Shown: positions 1 through 9,900 of the stretch, piece by piece
How positions within the stretch are numbered: position 1 is the first letter of the stretch
Layout of the letters: each line of letters opens with the position of its first letter
Assembly (NCBI GenBank): GCA_030765455.1
Contig: JAVCCM010000161.1
Span: 1 to 64,000, forward strand
DNA length: 64,000 nt
Source: Candidatus Electryonea clarkiae
GTDB lineage: Bacteria > Electryoneota > Electryoneia > Electryoneales > Electryoneaceae
Direction of reading: 5' to 3'
Position numbers and translations under genes: made by a program
Notes under the pieces: model-generated
The model's database searches: none
The model's input: the letters and a program-made list of their open reading frames with translations, nothing else
What the model was told of the DNA's origin: nothing

Positions 1-107
1 GAAAAATGGATAGTGTTAGTGCTACAATCTGTCACGACGGAGTTCCTCCTTTTGGTTGGTCTAACTATTAACAATATAAGGAGTTTACAGAGCTCCGTCG
101 TACTCTC

Positions 108-692
108 TTATGAAATATCCGGGCTAGGACATCCTAAATCACTATCCAGAATTAATAGTAAAGCTTGTAATGATAATGGAAGTCCCTCTAGTTGTATTGC
201 CAACTCTTCAAACTTTTTTGCTATTTCAATCCTTTTATCATGTTCATTTATAGCGCCGAGATACTGCTCAAGTATTCCATGTTGTGGTATATGTTCAGTT
301 AGTATTGATCGTCTATTTGGTATATCTCTCAATAGATCATATAGTGTTGATAGTTCGAGAAATGCTGTCGTCCAAGATAACGGACTCATTTGCCTTATTG
401 CACTTTGCTCAATTTTCATTTGATTTCGATTGGAAATTCTCACAAGGGTCGTTGGTGGTCGTGGTGGCATAAATGAATTGTAAATTTCCCAACCAATTGC
501 TGTAGGTTCGCCAAACTCATCAACAATCTGATACCAGCGGTCTTTTTCGTACCGATAGATTGCATTGCTTCTCGTCACTTTTCCCCAAGGTGTTTTAACT
601 TGTGAAATATCGCGCCAAATCTGTGTATTGTTTATAGATTTTAGTGCAATTTCAACTTGATCACGATGTTCAGAAAGTCTAGGGACACTCAC
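108..692 (-). CDS. Hypothetical protein, family not recognised
   Basis: A protein of about 194 residues that I do not recognise. The N-terminal third is mixed and carries several Trp and Tyr residues; the C-terminal half is rich in Leu, Ile and Glu and is probably helical. There is no signal peptide and no membrane segment, so it should be cytoplasmic. I place the start at the GTG at 692 because a G-rich Shine-Dalgarno-like stretch (GGGGGGTG) lies six bases before it. The frame stays open to another GTG at 701, but that codon overlaps the G-rich stretch. It is the last gene of a leftward group, 80 bases after the symporter gene, and may be co-transcribed with it. Nothing visible links it functionally to the transporter. 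Confidence 0.55.
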   Translation of the reverse strand: MSVPRLSEHRDQVEIALKSINNTQIWRDISQVKTPWGKVTRSNAIYRYEKDRWYQIVDEFGEPTAIGWEIYNSFMPPRPPTTLVRISNRNQMKIEQSAIRQMSPLSWTTAFLELSTLYDLLRDIPNRRSILTEHIPQHGILEQYLGAINEHDKRIEIAKKFEELAIQLEGLPLSLQALLLILDSDLGCPSPDIS

Positions 693-780
693 AATTATCA
701 CCCCCCGTTTATTTCTTTGTAGATCATTTGCTTCTTGGAATAAAACGATGAATTATAAGCATCCAATTGATATTCTGAAT

Positions 781-2241
781 CTACGCATGGTCATTAATTG
801 AGGAAAAGTCAAATCTTTCCTTGCTCATCAAGGTTCCAACTGTACACACGATAAATCCAATAGCGACACTTAATATTGCAGCTAAAACTACCAGATCGAT
901 ATTTCCAGTTACGTTGGCATAGATTGATAAGGGTGTCCCAATTAGAAGCGAGAGAACAAGAGACCAAAATATTGCCCAAGAAGGCACTCGGGTTGAGAAT
1001 AAACTAAATACTGTTGGAAAAAGCGTAGCAGATGCAAGTGCACCATAGATTAAAAATACCCATAACAACTGTGGTCTGAGAAGAGCGATTCCTGTGCCAA
1101 TGATAGCAAAGAAAACCATCGCCAATCTCGCGGATTTCAATATGTTTGCAGGTTTAGGAGCTTTGTTTACGTATTTTTTATATACATCCACACTGCCGAG
1201 TGAACTTAGTGCACATAACGCCGAATCTAATGTTGAAGTAAGTCCAGCAAATGCCATTAAACTAAAAGCCATTAATGCCCATGTTGGCAAAAAATGTGCG
1301 ATAACTATTGGACCAATCATTTGGGGATCTGTTACATTAATTTGTTGATTAACTGATGGTGCAGCACCTATAAAACCTAACAATGAAAGAATAATTGGCA
1401 CCACACCAAATATCAAACCTCCAAAAATAAACACCTTCACAATTGATTTCTTTTTAACAGCAAAAGCTCTTTGAAAAAACATTTGATCTGCGATAGGTCC
1501 CGATATCAATCCTATTGTTGTAGCAATTCCAAACGAGTATGCTACATATGGATTTAGAATATTGCGATAATCTCCTGAGACGCCTCCAAGACCATCAATA
1601 AGTACGGAGGGACCACCGGCCTTAAACAATACCCATGGTACAAGTACAAAGGCTACTAAAAGTATCATACTCATTTGGAGTACATCGGTCAGGACTGATG
1701 CCCTTAAACCACTGATTAGAGAATATGTCAAAGCAGTGAGAGTCATTAACAAGACTGACACAAAAAAAGGCATGCCTGTGAGCATATGTAATAGAGTACC
1801 ACCGGCTAAACAGTTGATAATTATTGCACCAAGTTGGTAACCGAAATACACCAGAAGTGAGGCAATATGAACCTTTGGATCACCGTTAAATCTGGCAAAC
1901 TGAAAATCTGGAAGAGTATATCCACTAGGAAAAATCTTTCTTGCTCTAATAGCTAAAGGTGCAAAAGTAAAGAAACAGATGATGTTAGGTATAGTGAACC
2001 AAAAGATTCCTGGGAGGCCTTGAGTATATGATTGAAGTGAGCAAATAAATACTGCTGGAGCCCAAATCCATGAAACAGCAATGCTAAGAGAACCTGGTAT
2101 CGTACTCAGCCTGCGACCCATTACAAGAAAGTCATCCACAGTTCTCTCTGAACGTCCAAGATGCCGAGCAAGAAAAACTATTATAACCATGGCTAAGCCA
2201 TAGCCTAACAAGAGTACAATACCTTGAGTTGTTGTCAACAT
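781..2241 (-). CDS. Sodium:solute symporter family (SSS) transporter
   Basis: A 486-residue polytopic inner-membrane protein with about 13 hydrophobic segments from residue 5 to the C-terminus, the size and layout of the SSS family (PutP, PanF, DUR3). Family-like features are the first helix followed by a short basic loop and the segment DDFLVMGRR near residue 37, the STIPGSLSIAVSW stretch in the second helix region, and a conserved region around GLTSTLDSALCALSS near residue 335 that matches the helix carrying the sodium-site Ser/Thr residues. By family it would couple sodium entry to uptake of a small organic solute. The substrate cannot be read from the sequence; the overall look is closest to urea/DUR3-like members, which is only an impression. 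It follows the SUMF1-domain gene by 24 bases and precedes the unknown gene at 108-692, all leftward. Confidence 0.85.
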   Translation of the reverse strand: MLTTTQGIVLLLGYGLAMVIIVFLARHLGRSERTVDDFLVMGRRLSTIPGSLSIAVSWIWAPAVFICSLQSYTQGLPGIFWFTIPNIICFFTFAPLAIRARKIFPSGYTLPDFQFARFNGDPKVHIASLLVYFGYQLGAIIINCLAGGTLLHMLTGMPFFVSVLLMTLTALTYSLISGLRASVLTDVLQMSMILLVAFVLVPWVLFKAGGPSVLIDGLGGVSGDYRNILNPYVAYSFGIATTIGLISGPIADQMFFQRAFAVKKKSIVKVFIFGGLIFGVVPIILSLLGFIGAAPSVNQQINVTDPQMIGPIVIAHFLPTWALMAFSLMAFAGLTSTLDSALCALSSLGSVDVYKKYVNKAPKPANILKSARLAMVFFAIIGTGIALLRPQLLWVFLIYGALASATLFPTVFSLFSTRVPSWAIFWSLVLSLLIGTPLSIYANVTGNIDLVVLAAILSVAIGFIVCTVGTLMSKERFDFSSINDHA

Positions 2242-2265
2242 GTTTTTAACTTCCTATGCTTAATG

Positions 2266-3771
2266 TTAATCTTTTTTTGTTTGAAATGTCCGGACCATTC
2301 TTACACAACGAAAACCTGCATCAGGATTTACATTTGCTGGACGCATTGGCGCTCTGTAATGGCATGTGCAATCTTCTGCTGGTTTATGAAAACTTCCACC
2401 TCTTAGAATTCTATATTCACCTAATTCATCTTTTCGCACCCACTTCTTTCGCTTGGGTTCGAACTTAAATCCCGTATTCAAATATCTTGTTATACTATCA
2501 TTGGAAAACTCACATGGATAGTGATCATCCCAATGATCAGAAACCCATTCACGAACTAAGCCAACCATGTGAATAGGAACCTCTTGATCTAATTGCTTAC
2601 GCCAAACAACAAAGTCTTCTGGCTCATCGTAAACAGTCTTAGTTGGAAACAAATTAGTTGTTTCTGCAGGTTCAGCGGTTAGATAATATGCCCACCTTTC
2701 ATTTATGATATTGCCCCATGGTTGGGGTTGCAAATCTTCATTTTGAACTAATCTAGCAGCAATTTCCCACTCCACCTCAGAAGGAAGCCGCAATCCAGCA
2801 GCTGAAGCGTATGCTTCAGCTGCAAACCAATTTACATATACTACTGGCATGGAAAGCCAATTTTCATCATTAAGACGCTCATCACTCTTGTTTTCTGGCC
2901 ATCCACGTAAATAATAGTCATTCTTATATTTTTTTCTTACTTCAGCTGGTTCCCACTGCGGGAATTCGCGTATGAAATTCAAAAACTGCTTGTTAGTTAC
3001 GGGATATCTATGGATCAAAAAACTTGGAACAATGACCTTGATAAAACTTGTATTGTTAGCACCATTGTATTGTGTAGTGATATGGTAATATCCTGTTGGA
3101 ACAGGAATAAAATCTTCCTTTTTTGATGAAAAACGGTCTGGAGAAAATAGTTGGTGTTTCTGGCAATATTTAGTTATTGTCGTTATATATTTTTGCCGAT
3201 ATGCGTTTTTTTTGATGGAGTTAATGTTGAATTTTAATGCTCCACTAACACTCGAAACATCTATTGAGTTTGGTAAGTAACTCAGTTCCAAATTCGCATG
3301 CCGCAATGAATATCTTATATCTTTATCAGCCAATAAATCCACTAATTCCAAACTTGCCAGATACGCCCCTGATAGATCAATCTCAAGAGGTAGGACACTC
3401 TTGTTTCGCTTAGCTGCTGCAAGTAAAACAGAAACATTTGGTATCAGATATTGATAATATCCCGAACCAAAGGGTGGACCTGGCCGATCAATATTCTTAA
3501 GTGGTGAATCATCATCTTGCCATGTCCAGTGCAACAAGCGTTTCAGCAAATCAGAAAAATACGTATCGGGATTCAAACCAATACTACATTCAAGGTGATC
3601 AAGTAAGAAATAGCGAAGTAACGGTTGAGTTTTTGATAGGGCATATTCACCTAACCCCATGAAGGTGCCAAGATCTATTTGTTTTGCGAAAAACCTTCCT
3701 AGGAAAAAGGAATTAAGAGCTTGATGGGAGAATCGAAAACTATTTGTTTGTGAATCACGCACTAAGAACAT
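2266..3771 (-). CDS. SUMF1 (formylglycine-generating-enzyme-like) domain protein, 5' end truncated
   Basis: The C-terminal part (residues about 223-500) is a SUMF1/FGE-sulfatase domain: HRYPVTNKQFLNFI, PVVYVNWFAAEAYA, LRLPSEVEWEIAA, LVREWVSD, RILRGGSF and GFRCVRM are the usual blocks. The Cys arrangement of true sulfatase activators is not clearly present, so the domain is more likely a binding module. The N-terminal 120 residues contain a FRFSHQALNSFFLGRFFAK segment that resembles the helical region following the ATPase in NACHT-type STAND proteins. The frame stays open 24 codons upstream of the ATG at 3771 with plausible coding sense, then hits a stop at 3844, exactly where the GGGGGACAG repeat begins. 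I read this as the 3' end of a longer NTPase-SUMF1 gene that lost its front half. Whether the remainder is still translated is unknown. Confidence 0.7.
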   Translation of the reverse strand: MFLVRDSQTNSFRFSHQALNSFFLGRFFAKQIDLGTFMGLGEYALSKTQPLLRYFLLDHLECSIGLNPDTYFSDLLKRLLHWTWQDDDSPLKNIDRPGPPFGSGYYQYLIPNVSVLLAAAKRNKSVLPLEIDLSGAYLASLELVDLLADKDIRYSLRHANLELSYLPNSIDVSSVSGALKFNINSIKKNAYRQKYITTITKYCQKHQLFSPDRFSSKKEDFIPVPTGYYHITTQYNGANNTSFIKVIVPSFLIHRYPVTNKQFLNFIREFPQWEPAEVRKKYKNDYYLRGWPENKSDERLNDENWLSMPVVYVNWFAAEAYASAAGLRLPSEVEWEIAARLVQNEDLQPQPWGNIINERWAYYLTAEPAETTNLFPTKTVYDEPEDFVVWRKQLDQEVPIHMVGLVREWVSDHWDDHYPCEFSNDSITRYLNTGFKFEPKRKKWVRKDELGEYRILRGGSFHKPAEDCTCHYRAPMRPANVNPDAGFRCVRMVRTFQTKKD

Positions 3772-3839
3772 TGCAACACGTGCCTCAGTTACGAATGCTT
3801 CAAAACTTTTCAGTTCAAGTTTTTCTTGAGCACACTCTT

Positions 3840-3975
3840 GGAATTAGGGGGACAGTATATCTATTATGATGTGTATAAGCAGATATCAATACCATTCAAT
3901 AATATAATAGATATCCTGTCCCCCTAATCCTGTCTAATAGATATCCTGTCCCCCTAATCCTGTCCCCCTAATCAC
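3840..3975. repeat. Palindromic and tandem GGGGGACAG repeat cluster
   Basis: The segment starting GAATTAGGGGGACAG at 3841, followed by TATATCTATTAT, returns in inverted orientation at about 3903-3930, giving a long imperfect hairpin. The inverted copy is then partly repeated head to tail at about 3932-3960, and a third CTGTCCCCCTAATC occurs at about 3960-3973. Related copies in direct orientation lie at 6867-6910. Short repeats with this GGGGACAG core are common around REP-associated transposases (RAYTs) in other bacteria; no RAYT gene is present here. The cluster marks the point where the SUMF1 gene frame breaks off. The rest of the gap up to the TTG at 4133 holds no gene I can support. Confidence 0.8.
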
Positions 3976-4132
3976 TCCTAATCAGTAATGCCGAGGAAGT
4001 ACTCACTGCTCAAAAGTTCTGTTAGATTTTGTTTGGAATTTATTTTATGGGATTATAATGATTGAAGAAAGGAATCCAAATCACTACATTGACATAAAAG
4101 CATTAATTATTGCATTAATCAGGAGTTGACAA

Positions 4133-6319
4133 TTGGCAACATTCTATTATTCCAGGCGTTCAAAGTTGAGCCATCGAGAACAGTGGTTGAACTTCCTTCA
4201 GCAAGATAGCTTTACTGGTGACATTACAAGAGCAACAAGGACACAGACAGAAGCAGTCACTGAAGCAATTGATAAGCAAATTGTCTCAGCCACTGAAGCA
4301 ATTGATAAGCAAATTGTCTCAGCTCAACAAAATGCTTTAGCGATTACTGGTGCGATTGGTCAAATGAGTGGTGAAATATCGAGTGCTGTTCGTAATGCTG
4401 GAAACCAAGTAACCGGAGCCATTGAAGATCTACAATCGGCATTTGATTGGCGGATGTCACAAGTCGTAGGGTTGTTGGAAATATCAAATATGCTTGCAAT
4501 AATCCCTGATTTTCAGAAGGAGCGACGCTATTACATTGAACAAGGGATCAAATTTTGTGAAAGAGCACTTCGCAATCCGGATCTTTTTGAAGATGCCTTG
4601 GAAAATTTTCTTGAAGCTGAAAAACGCGAAAAGACGGATTATGCCGTTTTGTACCGCATCGGATTGATTTACCTTTATCAGCAAAAGCAATTGGATTTGG
4701 AAAAAGGGGAAGATTATCTTCGCCGAGCGGGTAAATATGCTTCTGTGGAAGAGGATGGAAAAGCGATAAAAGCTGGTGCTGAAGCCTATTTTCAAGTAGG
4801 AATCGCTTGTTATACACAAGGGAAGTTTGCAGAGGCTGCTGAGTTGTCACAACGAGCGTTTGAATTGAATCCTTCATTATTAGAGGCGGGATTCAATCAA
4901 GCAAAATTTTTGGCAGCTGATGGCAATGTGGGTCGCGCGATACCTGTGCTGCGTAATGTCATAGAAACGGAGCGGACGTATGCTCCAAAGACAGCACAAG
5001 ATGGAGATTTGGTTTCCCAGCCGGAAGTACAAGTGTTGTTGGAAGCATTGCGTGTTGAGACAGTCACTAAGGCAACTGGTATAGTTAAGCGATGCAAGAA
5101 AGGAATAATAGCTGACAGCCAAGCAATTCTTATTTTGCGAGAAATTGAACAACTAATTGAGAATAATAATTATCTTGATGCTTTGGTGGCATTGAATGAG
5201 TTGGGAAAGGAAAGGCAATGGAATAATTTTAGCAAGATAGCAGATTTTGATGATTATATCCATTTAGTTTGCATTAGTCAAGATGGTTCAATGTTGGCTA
5301 GTACAGATACTGATGCCGATTTCACAATCAAACTGTGGAGGGTAAGCGATAGTTGTCAATTACGCTCTCTATGGGGACACAGAGGTAGTGTCGATTCTAT
5401 TTCCTTTAGTCCCGACGGTACAATGTTGGCAAGTACAAGCAGTAAAAGAGATGAATTTAATGAAATAAAGTTATGGCAAATTAGTGATGGAAAGGAAATA
5501 GATACTATAAATGGACACCTTGGTGAGGTCAATTCAGTTTGCTTTAGTCAAGATGGTTCCATGCTAGCTAGTGCAAGCTATGATAATACAGTCAAATTGT
5601 GGAGGGTCAGTGACCGAAGTGAAAAGGTAACACTTTTAGGGCATTCAGATAGTGTCGATTCGGTTTGCTTTAGTCCAGATGGATCCTTATTGGCAACCGG
5701 GAGCCGCGACAATACAATAAAACTCTGGCAGGCAAATAGTGGGAAGGAAATAAATACTTTGAAAGACCATTATGGTTCGGTAAGATCAGTTTGTTTTAGT
5801 CCCGATAGTTCTATATTGGCGAGTGCTAGCCAAGACACAACGATTAAGCTGTGGAGAGTGTCAGATGGTGATTTGATATTAACTCTGAAGGGTCACTCTC
5901 ATATTGTCAATTCAGTATGTTTTAATCGAGACGGTAACATAGCAAGTTCAAGTAATGATGGTGTTTTTAAGCTGTGGAATGTATTCGATGGAAGTCTGAA
6001 ATTTACATATGACGCTTGCAGATTAACTCCTAATTCGCTTTGCCTCAGTCAAGTAGGTCTTATGTTTGCCGATAGCGGTGAACTATATAAAATCTTAGAG
6101 ATGGAAATCGACGAGTTTATTTCTTTCGAACGAAAACACATGCAAAAGAATCTAAACAATTTAGTGGAACGAGGTCTGATTGCTGAATCCGAACAAGATC
6201 AGAAGAGCTTCTTCAGAAGGAAAAATTATAGCGAAGCTATACTTTTTTACGAGCAAGCTGCCGCATTAGGCAGCAAAGAAGCACGTGTTAAAGCCAAGGA
6301 ATTAAAAGCACGAAAGTAG
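4133..6319 (+). CDS. Coiled-coil, TPR and WD40 repeat protein
   Basis: A 728-residue protein assembled from protein-binding repeats. Residues about 38-115 are an alanine-rich amphipathic, probably coiled-coil region with an 11-residue unit (TEAIDKQIVSA) present twice in tandem. Residues about 120-300 read as TPR-like helices (for example GIACYTQGKFAEAAELSQRAFELNP). Residues about 370-640 hold at least six WD40 blades, each with the IKLWRVSD-type ending. The C-terminus returns to a short TPR-like helix pair. The start is a TTG at 4133 with AGGAG seven bases upstream; no ATG fits as well. No enzymatic motif, signal peptide or membrane segment is visible. It looks like a scaffold or sensor of the kind found next to STAND-type NTPases, and it sits between GGGGGACAG repeats beside a truncated NTPase-type gene. 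Function is unknown. Confidence 0.8.
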   Translation: MATFYYSRRSKLSHREQWLNFLQQDSFTGDITRATRTQTEAVTEAIDKQIVSATEAIDKQIVSAQQNALAITGAIGQMSGEISSAVRNAGNQVTGAIEDLQSAFDWRMSQVVGLLEISNMLAIIPDFQKERRYYIEQGIKFCERALRNPDLFEDALENFLEAEKREKTDYAVLYRIGLIYLYQQKQLDLEKGEDYLRRAGKYASVEEDGKAIKAGAEAYFQVGIACYTQGKFAEAAELSQRAFELNPSLLEAGFNQAKFLAADGNVGRAIPVLRNVIETERTYAPKTAQDGDLVSQPEVQVLLEALRVETVTKATGIVKRCKKGIIADSQAILILREIEQLIENNNYLDALVALNELGKERQWNNFSKIADFDDYIHLVCISQDGSMLASTDTDADFTIKLWRVSDSCQLRSLWGHRGSVDSISFSPDGTMLASTSSKRDEFNEIKLWQISDGKEIDTINGHLGEVNSVCFSQDGSMLASASYDNTVKLWRVSDRSEKVTLLGHSDSVDSVCFSPDGSLLATGSRDNTIKLWQANSGKEINTLKDHYGSVRSVCFSPDSSILASASQDTTIKLWRVSDGDLILTLKGHSHIVNSVCFNRDGNIASSSNDGVFKLWNVFDGSLKFTYDACRLTPNSLCLSQVGLMFADSGELYKILEMEIDEFISFERKHMQKNLNNLVERGLIAESEQDQKSFFRRKNYSEAILFYEQAAALGSKEARVKAKELKARK
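4259..4324 (+). repeat. Tandem duplication of a 33-base unit inside the WD40 gene
   Basis: Two consecutive 33-base units (4259-4291 and 4292-4324) differ only at the last base. They add exactly 11 codons, so the frame and the coiled-coil heptad character are retained. The near identity at DNA level points to a recent duplication or slippage. Confidence 0.9.
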
Positions 6320-6334
6320 ATCGCTTTCGTGCTT
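6306..6334 (+). terminator. Hairpin overlapping the end of the WD40 gene
   Basis: AAGCACGAAAG (6306-6316) pairs perfectly with CTTTCGTGCTT (6324-6334). The TAG stop of the WD40 gene lies in the seven-base loop. There is no immediate T-run, so it is either a weak intrinsic terminator or an mRNA 3' end stabiliser. Confidence 0.5.
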
Positions 6335-6472
6335 GATACCGTGTTTTTCACAGATATACTCGGCGCACATCTTAAATGCGTTATCCAGAGTGTTCGGGAT
6401 GATAGTCTTGAAGCTGTGTTTTCCCTTCCTGAAGTTCTGCGCATGCCGCAAGCAGATCATCCCAAGTCCTGA

Positions 6473-6652
6473 TTGGAGTCTGAAAAACATTCAGATGGTT
6501 ATCCGTTGCGACGGATTGTAGTCTGGGATCCGATCAAGCAGAAAGAAATCGTCTTGTTGACAAATTGTACGTCTTCAAAACCTTTTGGACAGCTTCTGGC
6601 TATAACTAAGGTGTACTTTTCCGATTTAAGAATCGGTTTTCTTCAGACATAG
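6473..6652 (+). pseudogene. Remnant of an IS4-type transposase
   Basis: Read in the frame of 6473, the segment encodes YPLRRIVVWDPIKQKEIVLLTN, then FGQLLAITKVYFSDLRIGFLQT. This matches the common IS4-family pattern in which a strand of the form LRRI-x-V-x-DP-x-x-x-K-E-x-V-x-LTN is followed by LxALTIAxIYxxRW and later by a DLRI-type stretch. The sequence between the two blocks is degenerate, the RW motif is missing, and stops flank the piece at 6470 and 6650. No full-length ORF, terminal repeats or target duplication could be defined. It is a small decayed fragment inside the repeat-bounded island at 3.8-6.9 kb. A chance match is possible, but the first block is specific. Confidence 0.5.
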
Positions 6653-6866
6653 GCAATCTATCATTCGATGTAGGATAAATAGGGATAAATATGTCCAACG
6701 TCAACTATTATTTCCCTCCAACGACAATTAGAGTTCCCGTTTTTGTTTTGCAGCATTCCCCATGGGGAATGCTGAACATTTGTTTAGTTGGTTCTTGCCT
6801 GTTTCTTCCCTTTCGATTCCTCTAACCGGTAGCTGCTAACATTCAGTTCTAGGATCACGCTGGGCC
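6653..6866. other. Intergenic stretch with a 24-base perfect palindrome
   Basis: No gene is supported here. Positions 6751-6774 form a perfect palindrome with no loop, centred on CCCCATGGGG. It could be an operator, a hairpin terminator between converging genes, or a leftover terminal repeat from the decayed transposon next to it. No T-run follows on either strand. Confidence 0.6.
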
Positions 6867-6910
6867 GAATTAGGGGGACAGCAGGAATTAGGGGGAATTA
6901 GGGGGACAGG
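6867..6910. repeat. Direct GGGGGACAG repeats next to the gingipain-like gene stop
   Basis: GAATTAGGGGGACAG occurs at 6867-6881 and GGAATTAGGGGGAATTAGGGGGACAGG-type sequence runs on to 6910, so the core is present two and a half times. The last copy ends six bases before the stop codon of the leftward gene. The same core bounds the island on its left side at 3841. Confidence 0.8.
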
Positions 6911-6915
6911 TGTCC

Positions 6916-9900
6916 TTATTTCATCAAAATAAGTTTCTTTATCTCCATCATTGGGCCAGCCTCAAACCTGAGGAAATACATTCCGCTTGAAAGATTAGCT
7001 CCATCGAAAGTTAAGGCTTGATGTCCGGCAGCCATCTTGTAATCTGCGAGTACAGCAACCTGCTGACCGAGCATGTTGTACACCCGTGCATTTACCGATA
7101 CAGCTTCCTTCAAAGAAAAGCTGACTGTAACAGTTGGATTGAACGGATTAGGATATGCTCCCTTGAATGCCCATTCCAGCGGTTGAACTTCGGGATTGCT
7201 ATTCTCTTCAATGGTATCCGGAATGGAAATAGTCATTTCGAGAAAATCATTTTCCACATAACAGGAGTTGTTGTCGAATCCAACATAGAAAGGGTAATCA
7301 CCGATAGGCAGGTTCGAGCCTCTGAATACAAGGTCGAGATCCAGCTCTTCGCCGCCTTCCAGTCTTCCACTTGGATGGGTGATTTCGAAGAACGACATGT
7401 TTTCACCGGCAATCCATGCTTTGACGCCATCCTGTGCACCGTTATCCAACACAGCAGCGAATGTCCAGATCAATGGATGCCAGAAGCCGGAAAGATCAGC
7501 GCATGACACCATGTAGCCGCCTTCGGGCGTATCGAATTCGAACATCACTTCAGTTTCACCGGAAATCTGGTTCATCCGAATAATCTGTGTTAATGTTTCA
7601 GCAGTAGGACGCGCGAAGAAATAGAGATTATAATCTGAATCATCGTTGGGATTCCATGCTGCTCCCCTGGGGGCGAATTCCTGCTCGATCTCTTCCAAAA
7701 TCTGACCGGAACGATCTACAGTATAAATAGGTGATGTAAGATCACCCATCCAGAAAACGTCATTATCGGGATCATAGGCAAGATAACGGCTGTCTTCGAC
7801 TTCAATCTCCCAGGAATCAACAGTGTATATGCTGTCTTCTTCGGTACCTGTACCAAGGTCGAATACCATCTTGAACATGCGGTTACCATCAACACCATAA
7901 ACATAATCGCCATCATACGCCATACCGTAAATACCCTGCGATGTTCTGTACTCGGGCGCAACGGGCTGATCATAGGTTCCAAGCAGCTCGCCTTCAAATC
8001 TGCTGTACTTGTAAAATTTGTTCGGTCCAACCGGATCGAAGTTGTCTGAGCCGCTGACAAAGAAATACTTGTCCACGAATACTATGCCTCTGTTCCGGGA
8101 TTCAGCCGAATCAAGATCGAATGAATATGCCAGGTCCCACAGGTTAATGAGGTTATCCAGCTCACGGTCACCATTAGCGGCAACCTCTTCATCCTCTCGA
8201 GGATCGGCAATGTAAATCCGCCCGGAATAAGTAAGGGGACCATTTCCTAAATTTGTGAGTGTCAACGGATGATGAATGACTTCATCCGGTTGAAGTTCTT
8301 GAAAAATGGAGTCCTGATCCAAGGCAAATTCAGGATGGATCATTCCCATATTCACAGTTGTAGTTTCATCTTCCGCAATAGTGATTTGTGTTACAAACGT
8401 ATCGGTGAAACAGTCAAATGTAAAGTTTACACCATGTTCGCCGGTTACCATCTCTTCAAATATGAAGTGACCATTTTCATCTGTTTCAGCTTCATACATT
8501 GGATTGAAAGCCTGGACATGGACTCCTGCCATCGGATCACCGGTAGCTGCATCGGTTACCGTTCCTTCAAGGGTTCCGATAATCAGAGCTACGTTTGTTG
8601 TCCACAGGATAGCAAGACCATCATCGAAATCATTCTGCGAAACAGCGCCCGGAGAAGGATCACGCCAGTAAATGTATTGGAGGCCGTCGGTATAGGTGCC
8701 GTCCGTAATCCCGGTTGTCCACCACGGATTTGTACGACCGTAACCGAGGTGCTGGTTAACTTCTTCATACTGGAACAATATTTCATTATCACCGGTCCAG
8801 GTGATATGTTCCTCGAACTGTCCGAAGATAATTATTTGATATGTACAGGGGAAACCATACGAACCGGTTCCTGTTCTGCCCTTGCTGTCATGCCATTCAA
8901 TGATGTACCTGTGATTATCTTCATCATAATAATGCCAGATACTTCCCTGGGCTCTTTCATCCCACAGTGCAGCAAGCATATAAGGGGGACCGTAAGGACC
9001 AGGAATAGGAGCATTCCTCAGAGCACCATAGAAAGCAGGCCATGAGCCTAACGCTGCCCAACCATTACTGCTGATCGTGATCGAATCGAAAGTTTCTCCG
9101 TAATATTGAACCTCAAAGGGTAATTCGAAGACTAAACACTCATCCTGGTTGTTGTTGTTATCATCAATACCGGTATCTTCACCCTCGTAATCGTAATCGT
9201 TTACATCAGGATTAATTTCAACCCAATCAAATTCGGGATGCAGATCGAAATCTTCATCAGTCATGTCAAATGCGTAGTAACCATATTTATCCGGACCACT
9301 TGGATCAGTGGAGCTTCTTGTTCCAAGGGGAATTGAGAACCAGGCAGTATCCACCTGGCCGTCTTCACTAGTAACAATCAATTGCGCCGGAGCGCTGAAA
9401 CCGTTGAAAGATTCCGGGTGCGCTTCAATTGTGAAATCTGCACTCGCTTCCTCGCCGATCTCCATAGCGTCAAATTCGCCTGCCTCCTCGGAGGCGTTGG
9501 CAAATGGATGAAGCATTACAAGGCGACCTTCAGATGCCGATGCATCACTGCCGCCAATATTTACTATTGTTATTGTAACCGAACCATCTTCACCCGGTTC
9601 AATATCTTCGTTGTCTTCAACTTCCACAAAAATAAAGTTGGGTGCGCTGACGGTTATTGGAAATTCATCAACAAAAGTGCTTTGGTCAGTGTCAAACTCC
9701 AGTCCGATATGAAGCAACCATTCCTGCTGAGCCTCAGGATCGATTTCGATAAGAATTAGGCCGTCACCAGTACTTTCTTCGCCACCGGCAAGACCGTCAA
9801 TTGTAATTTCACCGGAAACGTTTTCGATCCAATTGTCGTCAGATTCCCCGGTAATGGAAATATTTGTCTGGTTACTGTTGCCAAAATTCTTGGCATCTAT

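Noticed and set aside
8269-9045. Plus-strand 258-codon open frame inside the gingipain-like gene
   Set aside because: It lies antisense in a long, well supported coding region, has no ribosome site and no recognisable product.
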